Shown here piece by piece: positions 1 to 7,520 of a stretch of 31,354 nt of DNA. Below the pieces are notes generated by a model. That model saw only the letters and a program-made list of their open reading frames with translations, was not told the DNA's origin and made no database searches. The translations under genes were made by a program, and so were the position numbers. The stretch's first letter is position 1, and every line of letters starts with the position of its first letter. Where the stretch lies: the NCBI GenBank assembly GCA_040235405.1, contig JBECKT010000103.1:1-31354 (forward strand), in the 5' to 3' direction. The DNA comes from PGZG01 sp040235405 (GTDB taxonomy: Bacteria > Pseudomonadota > Gammaproteobacteria > Pseudomonadales > Alcanivoracaceae).

Positions 1-117
1 GTTTTAGGCCAATAAAGCAGCAAACGGACCGGCATTGACGCCCCTTGTATGGACGTCTGTTGAAAGACCGACATAACATGCAGTCATTGATGCAGACGCA
101 AAACAAGGAAAAGTCCG

Positions 118-774
118 ATGATCGATTTCAGCCGAATCACCTCCATGACGCCGGAAATGAACAAACTGATCGAAGATCCGACCCGTTCGGCGCTGGTGCC
201 GATCGTGATCGAGCAGACCGCCCGGGGTGAGCGCTCGTTTGATATCTTCTCGCGCCTGCTCAAGGAGCGGGTGGTGTTTATGGTCGGCCAGGTCGAAGAT
301 CACATGGCCAACCTGATTGTGGCGCAGATGCTGTGGCTGGAATCAGAGAACCCGGACAAGGATATCCATTTCTATATCAACAGCCCGGGTGGTTCAGTCA
401 CCGCCGGAATGTCGATCTATGACACCATGCAGTTCATCAAACCGGACGTGTCCACCATGTGCGTGGGTCAGGCGGCCAGCATGGGGGCCTTTCTGCTGAC
501 TGCCGGCGCCAAGGGCAAGCGTTACGTCCTGCCGAACGCCCGGATCATGATTCACCAGCCGCTGGGCGGTTTTCAGGGGCAGGCGTCCGATATCGAGATT
601 CATGCCCGTGAGATCCTGAAGATCCGTTCTCAGCTGAACGATCTGCTGGCCCACCATACCGGCCAGCCGATTGAGGTGATCGAGCGCGATACCGACCGTG
701 ATAACTTCATGGGCGCTGAGGCGGCGAAGGAATATGGTCTTGTCGATCAGGTGCTTACCCGGCGCCCGGTTTGA
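118..774 (+). CDS. clpP: ATP-dependent Clp protease proteolytic subunit ClpP
   Basis: This is the serine peptidase subunit of the cytoplasmic Clp protease. In the family it forms a tetradecameric barrel fed by ClpX or ClpA. The 218-residue product has the full catalytic triad at Ser121 (in GQAASMGAF), His146 (in MIHQPLGG) and Asp195, spaced exactly as in E. coli ClpP. The oxyanion-region motif SPGGSVTAG lies at 89-97. The first ~25 residues are longer and different from E. coli, fitting a propeptide that is removed. The ATG at 118 has an AAGG ribosome site at 105-108. clpX follows after 116 bp on the same strand, the usual pairing. The trigger-factor gene normally upstream would lie outside the window. 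Identification is certain; only the exact processing site is open. Confidence 0.98.
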   Translation: MIDFSRITSMTPEMNKLIEDPTRSALVPIVIEQTARGERSFDIFSRLLKERVVFMVGQVEDHMANLIVAQMLWLESENPDKDIHFYINSPGGSVTAGMSIYDTMQFIKPDVSTMCVGQAASMGAFLLTAGAKGKRYVLPNARIMIHQPLGGFQGQASDIEIHAREILKIRSQLNDLLAHHTGQPIEVIERDTDRDNFMGAEAAKEYGLVDQVLTRRPV

Positions 775-890
775 GCGAGTGTGAATTTGGGTAAAATCTG
801 ACCAAACAGCAGGGTGGCGGCGCAGATGGGCTTGAAAATGGCCCATATTGCCTGCATCTTGAACCTGTAGACCGGAAATCAGGAGAGCCG

Positions 891-2174
891 ATGACCGACC
901 ACTCCGGCGGTAAAGACGACGGCAAGCTGCTTTATTGTTCTTTCTGTGGCAAGAGCCAGCATGAGGTGCGCAAGCTGATTGCGGGCCCGTCCGTGTTTAT
1001 CTGCGACGAATGCGTGGATCTCTGCAACGATATTATTCGTGAAGAGGTGCAGGACGACAGCTCGGACAATAACGCCGAGAAATTGCCGCGTCCGAACGAA
1101 ATCAAGGAAACCCTCGACGAGTATGTAATTGGCCAGGAGCGCGCCAAGAAAGTACTCGCCGTAGCGGTATACAACCATTACAAGCGCCTGCGCGGTAGCA
1201 AGAAAGGCAAGGAAGATGTGGAGCTTGGCAAGAGCAATATTCTGCTGATTGGTCCGACCGGTTCCGGTAAGACCTTGCTGGCAGAAACGCTGGCGCGTCT
1301 GCTCAATGTGCCATTCACCATTGCCGATGCCACCACCCTGACCGAAGCCGGTTACGTTGGCGAGGACGTGGAAAACATTATCCAGAAGTTGCTGCAGAAA
1401 TGTGACTACGATGTTGAAAAAGCGCAGCAGGGTATTGTCTATATTGACGAGATTGACAAGATTTCGCGCAAGTCCGACAACCCGTCGATTACCCGCGATG
1501 TATCCGGTGAAGGTGTGCAGCAGGCGCTGCTCAAGCTGATCGAAGGTACGGTGGCGTCGGTGCCACCGCAGGGTGGCCGCAAGCATCCGCAGCAGGAATT
1601 CCTGCAGGTCGATACTTCCAACATCCTGTTCATTTGCGGTGGTGCTTTTGCCGGTCTCGAGAAAATCATTCAGGCCCGTTCTGAAAAAGGCGGCATCGGT
1701 TTCTCGGCGGAAGTAAAGAGCAAGCTGTTTGGCCGCACCGTTGGCCAGCTGTTCCAGGAAGTCGAGCCGGAAGATCTGATCAAGTACGGTCTGATTCCGG
1801 AATTCATCGGTCGTTTGCCGGTGACTGCGACGCTGGAGGAGCTGACCGAGGATGCCCTGATCCAGATCCTGACCGAGCCGCGCAATGCCCTGACCAAGCA
1901 GTATGGTCGGCTGTTCGAGATGGAAGGGGTCGAGCTGGATTTCCGCGAGGATGCCCTGCGTGAAGTGGCCAAGCGTGCCATGGAGCGCAAGACCGGTGCC
2001 CGTGGTCTGAGGTCAATCCTTGAAAATGTGCTGCTCGACACCATGTATCAGGTACCGTCGATGCAGGGCGTTGCCAAAGTGGTCATTGATTCGGCAACCA
2101 TTCGCGGTGATTCAGAGCCGCTGCTGATTTACAGCAACAGTGAAAAGCCGGCATCCAAAGTAGCGCCGGACTGA
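891..2174 (+). CDS. clpX: ATP-dependent Clp protease ATP-binding subunit ClpX
   Basis: ClpX is a hexameric AAA+ unfoldase that recognises tagged substrates and threads them into ClpP. The 427-residue product begins with a zinc-binding domain (Cys16, Cys19, Cys38, Cys41). It then shows Walker A GPTGSGKT at 121-128, the pore loop GYVGEDVE, Walker B ending at Glu187 in IVYIDEIDK, the ClpP-docking IGF loop at 269-271, and a sensor-2 GARGLRS near the C-terminus. The start is set by AGGAG at 881-885, five bases before the ATG. The gene probably shares clpP transcripts; a TAAAAT hexamer at 792-797 in the gap could be a weak -10 element but has no good -35. Transcription ends at the strong hairpin right after the stop codon. 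Confidence 0.98.
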   Translation: MTDHSGGKDDGKLLYCSFCGKSQHEVRKLIAGPSVFICDECVDLCNDIIREEVQDDSSDNNAEKLPRPNEIKETLDEYVIGQERAKKVLAVAVYNHYKRLRGSKKGKEDVELGKSNILLIGPTGSGKTLLAETLARLLNVPFTIADATTLTEAGYVGEDVENIIQKLLQKCDYDVEKAQQGIVYIDEIDKISRKSDNPSITRDVSGEGVQQALLKLIEGTVASVPPQGGRKHPQQEFLQVDTSNILFICGGAFAGLEKIIQARSEKGGIGFSAEVKSKLFGRTVGQLFQEVEPEDLIKYGLIPEFIGRLPVTATLEELTEDALIQILTEPRNALTKQYGRLFEMEGVELDFREDALREVAKRAMERKTGARGLRSILENVLLDTMYQVPSMQGVAKVVIDSATIRGDSEPLLIYSNSEKPASKVAPD

Positions 2175-2210
2175 CACTGAAAAAGGCCTGCAAGGGCCTT
2201 TTTCAGTGTT
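2174..2210 (+). terminator. Rho-independent terminator after clpX
   Basis: A near-perfect 15-bp stem starts on the last base of the clpX stop codon. The left arm is 2174-2188 (ending AAAAAGGCC) and the right arm 2195-2209 (starting GGCCTTTTT), with a 6-nt loop TGCAAG. It is A-rich on the left and T-rich on the right, so it should end clpX transcription. The lon gene begins only 35 bp further on, so lon needs readthrough or a promoter inside clpX; I see no clear promoter in the gap. Confidence 0.85.
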
Positions 2211-2235
2211 GGGCCGGAGTGAACTGCTAACCAGT

Positions 2236-2239
2236 GAGG
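2236..2239 (+). promoter_or_regulatory. Ribosome-binding site that sets the lon start
   Basis: GAGG lies five bases before the GTG at 2245. This favours 2245 as the lon start over the more upstream in-frame GTG at 2206, which sits in the terminator stem. Confidence 0.6.
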
Positions 2240-2244
2240 CGAAT

Positions 2245-4644
2245 GTGCTGAAAGAAATCCCCCTGCTGCCACTCAGAGATGTGGTTGTTTACCCGCATAT
2301 GGTCATCCCGCTGTTTGTTGGCCGGGCCAAATCTATCCGCGCGCTGGAAGCGGCCATGGCCGGTGACAAACAGGTGCTGCTGGTGGCTCAGCGCAACGCC
2401 TCTGACGATGAGCCGACCGCAGAGGATATTCATGCGGTGGGTACCGTTGCGACCGTGCTGCAGATGCTGAAACTGCCGGATGGCACCGTCAAGGTGCTGG
2501 TAGAGGGCGTGTCCCGTGCTTCGGTCACTCATTTGATGATGGAAGGCGTCAGCATCACGGCCAATACCGAAGAACTGCAAGAGGTGCTGCCGGAGCCGGC
2601 AGAGGCGGAGGCCCTGTCGAAATCCCTGCTTGCCCAGTTTGATGATTACGTCAAGGTGTCGAAGAAAGTGGCGCCGGAGATTGTCAGTTCGGTGACCAGC
2701 ATTGATGAGCTGGGACGTCTGGCCGATACCATTGCCGCGCATCTGCAGCTCAAAATCGAGGAAAAGCAGGACATTCTGCAGATGGCCGACGCCCGCGAGC
2801 GGGTCGAGCATCTGATCAGCCTGATGGAGGGCGAGCTTGACGTGTTGAAAGTCGAGAAGCGTATCCGTGGCCGGGTCAAGAAGCAGATGGAGAAAAGCCA
2901 GCGCGAGTACTACCTGAACGAACAGATGAAGGCGATCCAGAAAGAACTGGGCGATCTGGAGGAGGGTGGTAACGAACTTGAAGATCTGGAAAAACGCATT
3001 AATGCGGCGGGTATGAGTAAGGAGGCCCGCGAGAAAGCCAAAACCGAACTGAACAAGTTGAAGATGATGTCGCCGATGTCGGCGGAAGCCACCGTGGTGC
3101 GCAGCTATCTGGACTGGATGGTGAATGTGCCGTGGAAAAAGCGCAGCAAGATCAGCCATGACATCGCCCGTGCCCAGCAGGTACTGGATCAGGATCACTA
3201 TGGTCTGGAAGAGGTGAAGGACCGGATTCTCGAGTTCCTCGCCGTGCAGAGCCGGGTTGGCAAGGTCAAGGGGCCGGTACTGTGTCTGGTTGGCCCGCCC
3301 GGGGTCGGTAAAACCTCGCTCGGCCAATCCATTGCCAAGGCGACCAATCGCAAGTTTGTCCGCATGGCCGTCGGCGGCGTGCGTGACGAAGCAGAGATTC
3401 GTGGCCACCGTCGCACTTATATCGGCTCTCTGCCGGGCAAGGTGGTGCAGAAGCTGGCCAAGGTCGGTGTGCGCAATCCGCTGTTCCTGCTTGATGAAAT
3501 TGACAAGATGGGTATGGACCAGCGCGGTGATCCGGCGTCGGCGTTGCTTGAGGTTCTCGACCCCGAGCAGAACAACACTTTCAACGATCATTATCTGGAA
3601 GTGGATTACGATCTTTCTGAAGTGCTGTTTATCTGCACCTCGAACTCGATGAATATCCCGGGGCCGCTGCTGGACCGGATGGAAGTGATCCGGATTCCCG
3701 GTTACACCGAGGACGAGAAGGTCAATATTGCCCGTCAGTACCTGCTGCCCAAGCAGCTGGAGGCGAATGGCCTGAAGGCAAATGAAGTCCAGTTTGACGA
3801 GGCCAGCCTGCGTCATATCATTCGCCACTACAGCCGTGAGGCCGGCGTCCGTGGTCTTGAGCGGGAAATAGCCAAGGTTTGCCGCAAGGTGGTCAAGGAG
3901 CACCTGCTGGCCGGTTCGACCGAGCCGGTTTTGGTCGAGGGCGACGGTATCGAAAACTATCTCGGCGTACGCAAGTACAGCTTCGGCCGTGCCGAGGAGG
4001 CCGATCAGGTTGGTCAGGTGACCGGTCTGGCCTGGACTTCCGTGGGCGGTGAACTGCTGACCATTGAAGGTGTATCGGTACCTGGCAAGGGCAGGGTAAC
4101 CAGTACCGGCTCGCTGGGCGATGTCATGCAGGAATCGATTCAGGCCGCCTGGACGGTGGTCAAGAGTCGCGCGCGCACGCTCGGCATCCGTCGCCGTCAG
4201 CTTGAGCGCAACGACTTCCATATCCACGTACCGGAAGGCGCCACGCCGAAAGACGGGCCGAGTGCCGGCATTGCTATGTGCACTACTCTTGTGTCGGTTC
4301 TGACCGGCATCCCGGTTCGCGCCAATGTGGCGATGACGGGTGAGATCACCCTGCGCGGTCAGGTTCTGCCGATCGGTGGTTTGAAAGAAAAGCTTCTGGC
4401 GGCGCATCGTGGCGGTATCGATACTGTGCTGATTCCGCACGAAAATGAACGGGATCTGAAAGAGATTCCGGAGAACATCAAGTCGTCGCTGAAGATTATT
4501 CCGGTCAAATGGATTGATCAGGTGCTTGAGGTGGCGTTGCAACATATGCCGACTCCGCTCAGTCAGGCTGAGGTGGAGGAGGAAATCGCTGCCGAGAACA
4601 GCAAGAAGCCGGAACCGGATGAAGACCGTGTCAGCACACACTGA
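2245..4644 (+). CDS. lon: ATP-dependent protease Lon
   Basis: Lon is a cytoplasmic hexameric AAA+ serine protease that degrades misfolded and regulatory proteins. From the GTG at 2245 the product is 799 residues. It has the N-terminal substrate-binding domain (starts LKEIPLLPLRDVVVYPHM), a helical linker with QMEKSQREYYLNEQ, Walker A GPPGVGKT at 350-357, Walker B LFLLDEID at 413-420, and the catalytic Ser673/Lys716 dyad in PKDGPSAGIAM and GGLKEKLL, with the same 43-residue spacing as E. coli. An in-frame GTG at 2206 would add 13 residues, but it lies in the clpX terminator hairpin and adds nothing conserved. The C-terminus has an acidic tail (VEEEIAAEN) beyond the protease domain. No terminator is evident downstream. 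Confidence 0.97.
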   Translation: MLKEIPLLPLRDVVVYPHMVIPLFVGRAKSIRALEAAMAGDKQVLLVAQRNASDDEPTAEDIHAVGTVATVLQMLKLPDGTVKVLVEGVSRASVTHLMMEGVSITANTEELQEVLPEPAEAEALSKSLLAQFDDYVKVSKKVAPEIVSSVTSIDELGRLADTIAAHLQLKIEEKQDILQMADARERVEHLISLMEGELDVLKVEKRIRGRVKKQMEKSQREYYLNEQMKAIQKELGDLEEGGNELEDLEKRINAAGMSKEAREKAKTELNKLKMMSPMSAEATVVRSYLDWMVNVPWKKRSKISHDIARAQQVLDQDHYGLEEVKDRILEFLAVQSRVGKVKGPVLCLVGPPGVGKTSLGQSIAKATNRKFVRMAVGGVRDEAEIRGHRRTYIGSLPGKVVQKLAKVGVRNPLFLLDEIDKMGMDQRGDPASALLEVLDPEQNNTFNDHYLEVDYDLSEVLFICTSNSMNIPGPLLDRMEVIRIPGYTEDEKVNIARQYLLPKQLEANGLKANEVQFDEASLRHIIRHYSREAGVRGLEREIAKVCRKVVKEHLLAGSTEPVLVEGDGIENYLGVRKYSFGRAEEADQVGQVTGLAWTSVGGELLTIEGVSVPGKGRVTSTGSLGDVMQESIQAAWTVVKSRARTLGIRRRQLERNDFHIHVPEGATPKDGPSAGIAMCTTLVSVLTGIPVRANVAMTGEITLRGQVLPIGGLKEKLLAAHRGGIDTVLIPHENERDLKEIPENIKSSLKIIPVKWIDQVLEVALQHMPTPLSQAEVEEEIAAENSKKPEPDEDRVSTH

Positions 4645-4865
4645 TCCGGCGTTACGTTTGGTGTCACCCGCACATGGTCGATATGTGTGCATCGGGCGAA
4701 ATCCGGTTAAAAAAGCAGCGTTGAATTATCAGGACTGAAGCAGGCGGGGTCAGGTCGGAACAGTCAGCTTGGGAAATATTGTTTTCCTAATCATGAGGTT
4801 CCGCCGCTATTTTCACCTTTTCTGTAAAACCTGTGCGGAAATTCCGGTTTGTGTGCTGAATCCTG

Positions 4866-4893
4866 CTGTCATAAGCAAATGGACTGCTATACT
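4866..4893 (+). promoter_or_regulatory. Candidate upstream promoter of hupB (extended -10)
   Basis: CTGTCA at 4866-4871 could be the -35. After a 16-bp spacer comes TATACT at 4888-4893, preceded by TGC (extended -10). This would give a ~180-nt leader before hupB. Multiple hupB promoters are known in E. coli, which makes a second promoter plausible. Confidence 0.45.
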
Positions 4894-4979
4894 GCCGCGC
4901 GGTTCTGACGTCTTTGTTGAGTTGCGTCAGGCCAGCAGGGACGCGGGTTGCAGGCTTTTGTCAGTAGACGGAGCCTTCC

Positions 4980-5008
4980 TTGACGGTACAGGGAGCCATT
5001 GGTATAAA
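4980..5008 (+). promoter_or_regulatory. Strong sigma-70-like promoter of hupB
   Basis: TTGACG at 4980-4985 and TATAAA at 5003-5008 are separated by exactly 17 bp, with TGG directly before the -10 (extended -10). Each hexamer matches consensus at 5 of 6 positions. The expected start near 5015 gives a leader of about 60 nt. The tRNA-like gene downstream has no promoter of its own that I can see and may depend on this one. Confidence 0.7.
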
Positions 5009-5076
5009 GTCGCCTTGGTCAGGGAACGAGAGCCGGGCGCTCATCTGAATAATCTGCATAATCAAAGGGGAATTTC

Positions 5077-5349
5077 GTGAATAAATCTGAACTGATTGAC
5101 GCTATCGCCGCAGCAGCTGATCTGTCCAAAGCAGATGCTGGTCGCGCACTGGATGCAACCATCGAAGCGGTCACCGGTGCACTGAAAAACGGTGACACGG
5201 TTTCTTTGGTAGGCTTCGGCACTTTCCAGGTTAAAGAGCGTGCTGCCCGTGAGGGGCGTAATCCGCAGACCGGTGCAACCATCAAGATTGCTGCTGCCAA
5301 AGTCCCGGGCTTCAAGGCCGGCAAGGCACTGAAGGATGCTGTTAACTGA
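5077..5349 (+). CDS. hupB: DNA-binding protein HU-beta
   Basis: HU is a small, abundant nucleoid protein that bends and compacts DNA as a dimer. The 90-residue product has the standard HU fold and length: MNKSELIDAIAAAADLSKA at the start, the GFGTFQVKERAAREGRNPQTG segment (residues ~46-66) leading into the DNA-binding arm, and PGFKAGKALKDAVN at the end. The start is GTG at 5077, with AAAGGGGA at 5065-5072 as ribosome site. Its position right after lon is typical for gammaproteobacteria and distinguishes HU-beta from HU-alpha. It is probably driven by the promoter at 4980-5008, and its transcript may run through the tRNA-like gene to the terminator at 5443. Confidence 0.97.
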   Translation: MNKSELIDAIAAAADLSKADAGRALDATIEAVTGALKNGDTVSLVGFGTFQVKERAAREGRNPQTGATIKIAAAKVPGFKAGKALKDAVN

Positions 5350-5360
5350 GTGCCTGTGAC

Positions 5361-5439
5361 GGAGCGGTAGTTCAGCCGGTTTTGCAATGCCGGCCTGTCA
5401 CGCCGGGGGTTGCGGGTTTGAGTCCCGTCCGCTCCGCCA
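5361..5439 (+). tRNA. tRNA-Asp (GTC), atypical and possibly degenerate
   Basis: The acceptor stem GGAGCGG/CCGCTCC (5361-5367 with 5429-5435) is perfect, and CCA is encoded at 5437-5439. The anticodon arm CCGGC-CTGTCAC-GCCGG (5390-5406) gives anticodon GTC at 5397-5399. The T stem GCGGG/CCCGT is intact. Several features are odd. The molecule is 79 nt instead of the usual 77, through an enlarged 11-nt D loop. The D stem has a C-C mismatch at the 13-22 pair. The T loop reads TTTGAGT, so position 56 is T rather than the near-invariant C. Position 48 is also T rather than C. Both bases normally make tertiary pairs with G19 and G15. It may be a functional divergent copy or a decaying one. It lies 11 bp after hupB and just before a strong terminator, so it is likely co-transcribed with hupB. 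Confidence 0.75.
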
Positions 5440-5442
5440 TCG

Positions 5443-5474
5443 AAAAAGCGTATCCAGAGGATGCGCTTTTTTGT
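5443..5474 (+). terminator. Rho-independent terminator after tRNA-Asp
   Basis: A 13-bp stem (5443-5455 with 5459-5471; AAAAAGCG paired with CGCTTTTT, one T-G pair) has a 3-nt loop AGA and a T-rich tail. It begins four bases after the tRNA CCA and would end the hupB/tRNA transcript. Confidence 0.85.
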
Positions 5475-5537
5475 TTATGAGTCAGTGAGTCTGGCAGCCC
5501 GGAAACTGATTGAGCCGGGCGTCAATGGAGAAATTGG

Positions 5538-7466
5538 ATGCAGTCGTTCAGAAATTTTATCCGTGGACCAATCGGCAAAATACTGCTGTTCCTGTTTATT
5601 GTGCCTTTTATCATTACCGGGTTTTACGGGTACTTTGAATCAAGTGGCCGGAATGCGGATGTTGTCGCGGAAGTTGACGGTAATCCTATCTATGGCCGGC
5701 TGCTGAATGAGCGGGTACAGCAAATGCGTCAGCAGGTTCTGAGTCAGAGCCCTGGCGTGGATCCGGCGCTGCTGGAAAGTTTTATCGGCCCGGAGATGGT
5801 GCTCCAGGGGTTGATCAATAATGAGCTGCTTGCTGTTGAAGCGCGTAACGCCAGCCTGGCTGTTTCAGAGGAGCAGGCGGCGCGACTGGTCGTAGATATC
5901 CCCCGGTTTCATGATGCGAATGGCAAGTTTTCCGCCGATGCGTTTGAGCAGTTCGTGCGCGCAAGGGGTATGAATCAGCGTTCATTTATTCGTAGCCTGC
6001 GTCAGGACCTGTTACTGAATCAGGTGCGGAGCGGTTTTGAAGACACTGACTTTGCCTTGCCGGCAGAGGTTGCCGAGCAGCGGCGTCTGGCTGAGCAGCA
6101 GCGCGATATTCGTTACGTGCGCAGAACTGTGGCCGAGCTTGCATCCGGTTATGACGTCAGCGCAGAAGACATTCAGGCCTGGTACGACGCCAATCAGAAC
6201 ACCTTCATGACTCCGGAGAGTCTGCGCCTGCAGTACGTGGCAATTGATCCGGCACAGCTGGCAGGCCAAGCGGAGATTACCGAGGAGCAGATCCAGGCCG
6301 AGTATGCCTCCCGCCGTGCCGCCATGGAGCAGGTCGCGGCAAGGGCTGAGCGTCGCCGGGCGGCGCATGTTCTGGTTGCCGTCAATGACGATCAGAGCTC
6401 TGCCGAGGCAGAACAGAAGATTGCGACCCTGCAGGGCCGTCTGGCCATGGGCGAGGATTTCGCTGATCTGGCCAGGGATGCTTCCGATGATGCATCCACA
6501 GCGCCGGCTGGCGGTGAGCTGGGTCTGGTAGGGCGTGGTGATTTGCCGGAATCGATGGAGCAGGCCCTGTTCGCACTGGCCGAAGGTGAAGTATCCGCGC
6601 CAGTCGTAACGGATGCCGGTTATCACCTTGTCAAGCTGTTGTCGGTTCAGACCCGTGAGCTGCCGGCAGTGGAACAGAGCAGGGATGCGATCATTGCGGA
6701 TCTTGAGAAACGGGCAGCCGAAGTCAGGGCAATTGAACTTGCCGATCAACTTGAGGAGCTGGCGTTCGAGCACAGTGACCTGCAGACCCCGGCCGAGCAG
6801 CTCGGCCTGCCGCTGCAGACCACTGACTGGCTGACACTGGCGCAGTCGGGTGGATTGCTACAGCACGCTGTCGTGCGTGAGGCGGTGGTATCTTCGGCGG
6901 TGCGCGATCAGGGTTTGAATAGTGAGTTGCTGCAGTTGCCGGATGGTCGTTCTCTGGTGGTTCGCATTGGGGAAGTGCGCCCGGCCGAACCAGTGCCTCT
7001 GGCTGAGGTGCGTGATCGAATTCGTAGCAATATTCAGCGCGAACGGGCACTGGCGGAAATTGATGCCTTGACCGAGTCCGCTCGCGAGGCGGTTGCCGCT
7101 GGTGCCGGCATTGACGCGCTGGCTGCTACTGTTGGCGCTGAAGTTCGAAATCAGGATGATTTGTCACGAACTGATGCAGTGCCTTCTGCCGAAGTTGTGC
7201 GTGCCGCTTTTTCTGCGCCGCGTCCTGCTGAGGGCAGCGGGTCTGTGCAGGTGCTGCGTCTTGCCAATGGTGATCTGGTAGCGCTGAGTGTTGTTGCGGT
7301 ACGTGATGGCGTGGCGCAGCTGAGTGATACCGAGGAGGCGATGGCGCTGGCTGAGCTGGCCAGCGTTGAGGGCAGTCGCAGTTTGCGTCAGGCGCTTATG
7401 CTGCTGCGCAACACCACCCCCGTGAATGTGTATGAGAGCCGCCTGCGCCCGGAAGTGGTTGAATAA
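5538..7466 (+). CDS. ppiD: Periplasmic folding chaperone PpiD (SurA/parvulin family)
   Basis: PpiD is an inner-membrane-anchored periplasmic chaperone that helps newly exported proteins fold near the Sec translocon. The 642-residue product has a short cytoplasmic N-terminus, one transmembrane helix (residues ~14-33, ILLFLFIVPFIITGFYGYF), a SurA-like chaperone region with EVDGNPIYGRLLNERVQQMR, and a parvulin-type domain at ~274-368 starting RRAAHVLV and ending YHLVKLLSV. In E. coli PpiD this domain is reported to be catalytically weak or inactive; I cannot judge activity here. A long helical C-terminal lobe follows. GGAG at 5527-5530 supports the ATG at 5538. It follows hupB as in most relatives, but the terminator at 5443 suggests its own promoter, which I could not place. 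It ends at a bidirectional terminator. Confidence 0.93.
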   Translation: MQSFRNFIRGPIGKILLFLFIVPFIITGFYGYFESSGRNADVVAEVDGNPIYGRLLNERVQQMRQQVLSQSPGVDPALLESFIGPEMVLQGLINNELLAVEARNASLAVSEEQAARLVVDIPRFHDANGKFSADAFEQFVRARGMNQRSFIRSLRQDLLLNQVRSGFEDTDFALPAEVAEQRRLAEQQRDIRYVRRTVAELASGYDVSAEDIQAWYDANQNTFMTPESLRLQYVAIDPAQLAGQAEITEEQIQAEYASRRAAMEQVAARAERRRAAHVLVAVNDDQSSAEAEQKIATLQGRLAMGEDFADLARDASDDASTAPAGGELGLVGRGDLPESMEQALFALAEGEVSAPVVTDAGYHLVKLLSVQTRELPAVEQSRDAIIADLEKRAAEVRAIELADQLEELAFEHSDLQTPAEQLGLPLQTTDWLTLAQSGGLLQHAVVREAVVSSAVRDQGLNSELLQLPDGRSLVVRIGEVRPAEPVPLAEVRDRIRSNIQRERALAEIDALTESAREAVAAGAGIDALAATVGAEVRNQDDLSRTDAVPSAEVVRAAFSAPRPAEGSGSVQVLRLANGDLVALSVVAVRDGVAQLSDTEEAMALAELASVEGSRSLRQALMLLRNTTPVNVYESRLRPEVVE

Positions 7467-7470
7467 AAAA

Positions 7471-7515
7471 TCAGGCAACAAAAAAGCCGGCTATGCCGGC
7501 TTTTTTGTTGCCTGA
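7471..7515. terminator. Bidirectional terminator between ppiD and fabI
   Basis: A perfect 21-bp inverted repeat (7471-7491 with 7495-7515) encloses a 3-nt loop TAT. Its core is AAAAAAGCCGGC/GCCGGCTTTTTT, flanked by a TCAGGCAAC/GTTGCCTGA extension. It lies 4 bp after the ppiD stop and 5 bp from the convergent fabI stop, so it can serve both strands. Confidence 0.92.
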
Positions 7516-7520
7516 TGAGT

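Larger units (their letters stand above)
4645..5076 (+). other. 432-bp intergenic region between lon and hupB
   Basis: There is no convincing gene here. It holds two candidate hupB promoters (4866-4893 and 4980-5008) and a weak 5-bp inverted repeat, GGAAA/TTTCC at 4772-4787. That repeat lies ~130 bp after lon and is too weak to call a terminator. A 103-codon open frame across the region overlaps both promoters and is probably chance. Confidence 0.6.

Noticed and set aside
1..117. Heat-shock promoter before clpP from CCCCTTGTAT
   Set aside because: No matching -35 lies at the right distance, so the element alone is not enough.
826..846. Hairpin ATGGGC/GCCCAT between clpP and clpX
   Set aside because: The stem is only 6 bp with a 9-nt loop and no T-run, so it is not a terminator; a processing role cannot be supported.
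831..848. Heat-shock (sigma-32) promoter before clpX from CTTGAAA and CCCATAT
   Set aside because: The two elements are only 4 bases apart, far less than the 13-15 bases needed.
2206..2244. Longer N-terminus for lon from GTG 2206
   Set aside because: The codon lies in the stem of the clpX terminator, and the extra residues are not like Lon proteins.
2227..4692. 821-codon open frame antisense to lon
   Set aside because: It mirrors lon almost exactly. Long antisense frames arise from the codon bias of GC-rich genes. Its His-, Gln- and Leu-rich translation matches no family.
4769..5080. 103-codon open frame in the lon-hupB gap
   Set aside because: It runs through both candidate hupB promoters, has no convincing ribosome site and no recognisable protein pattern, so it is probably chance.
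5461..5706. 81-codon open frame starting in the tRNA terminator
   Set aside because: It overlaps the terminator and the start of ppiD in another frame and has no known pattern.
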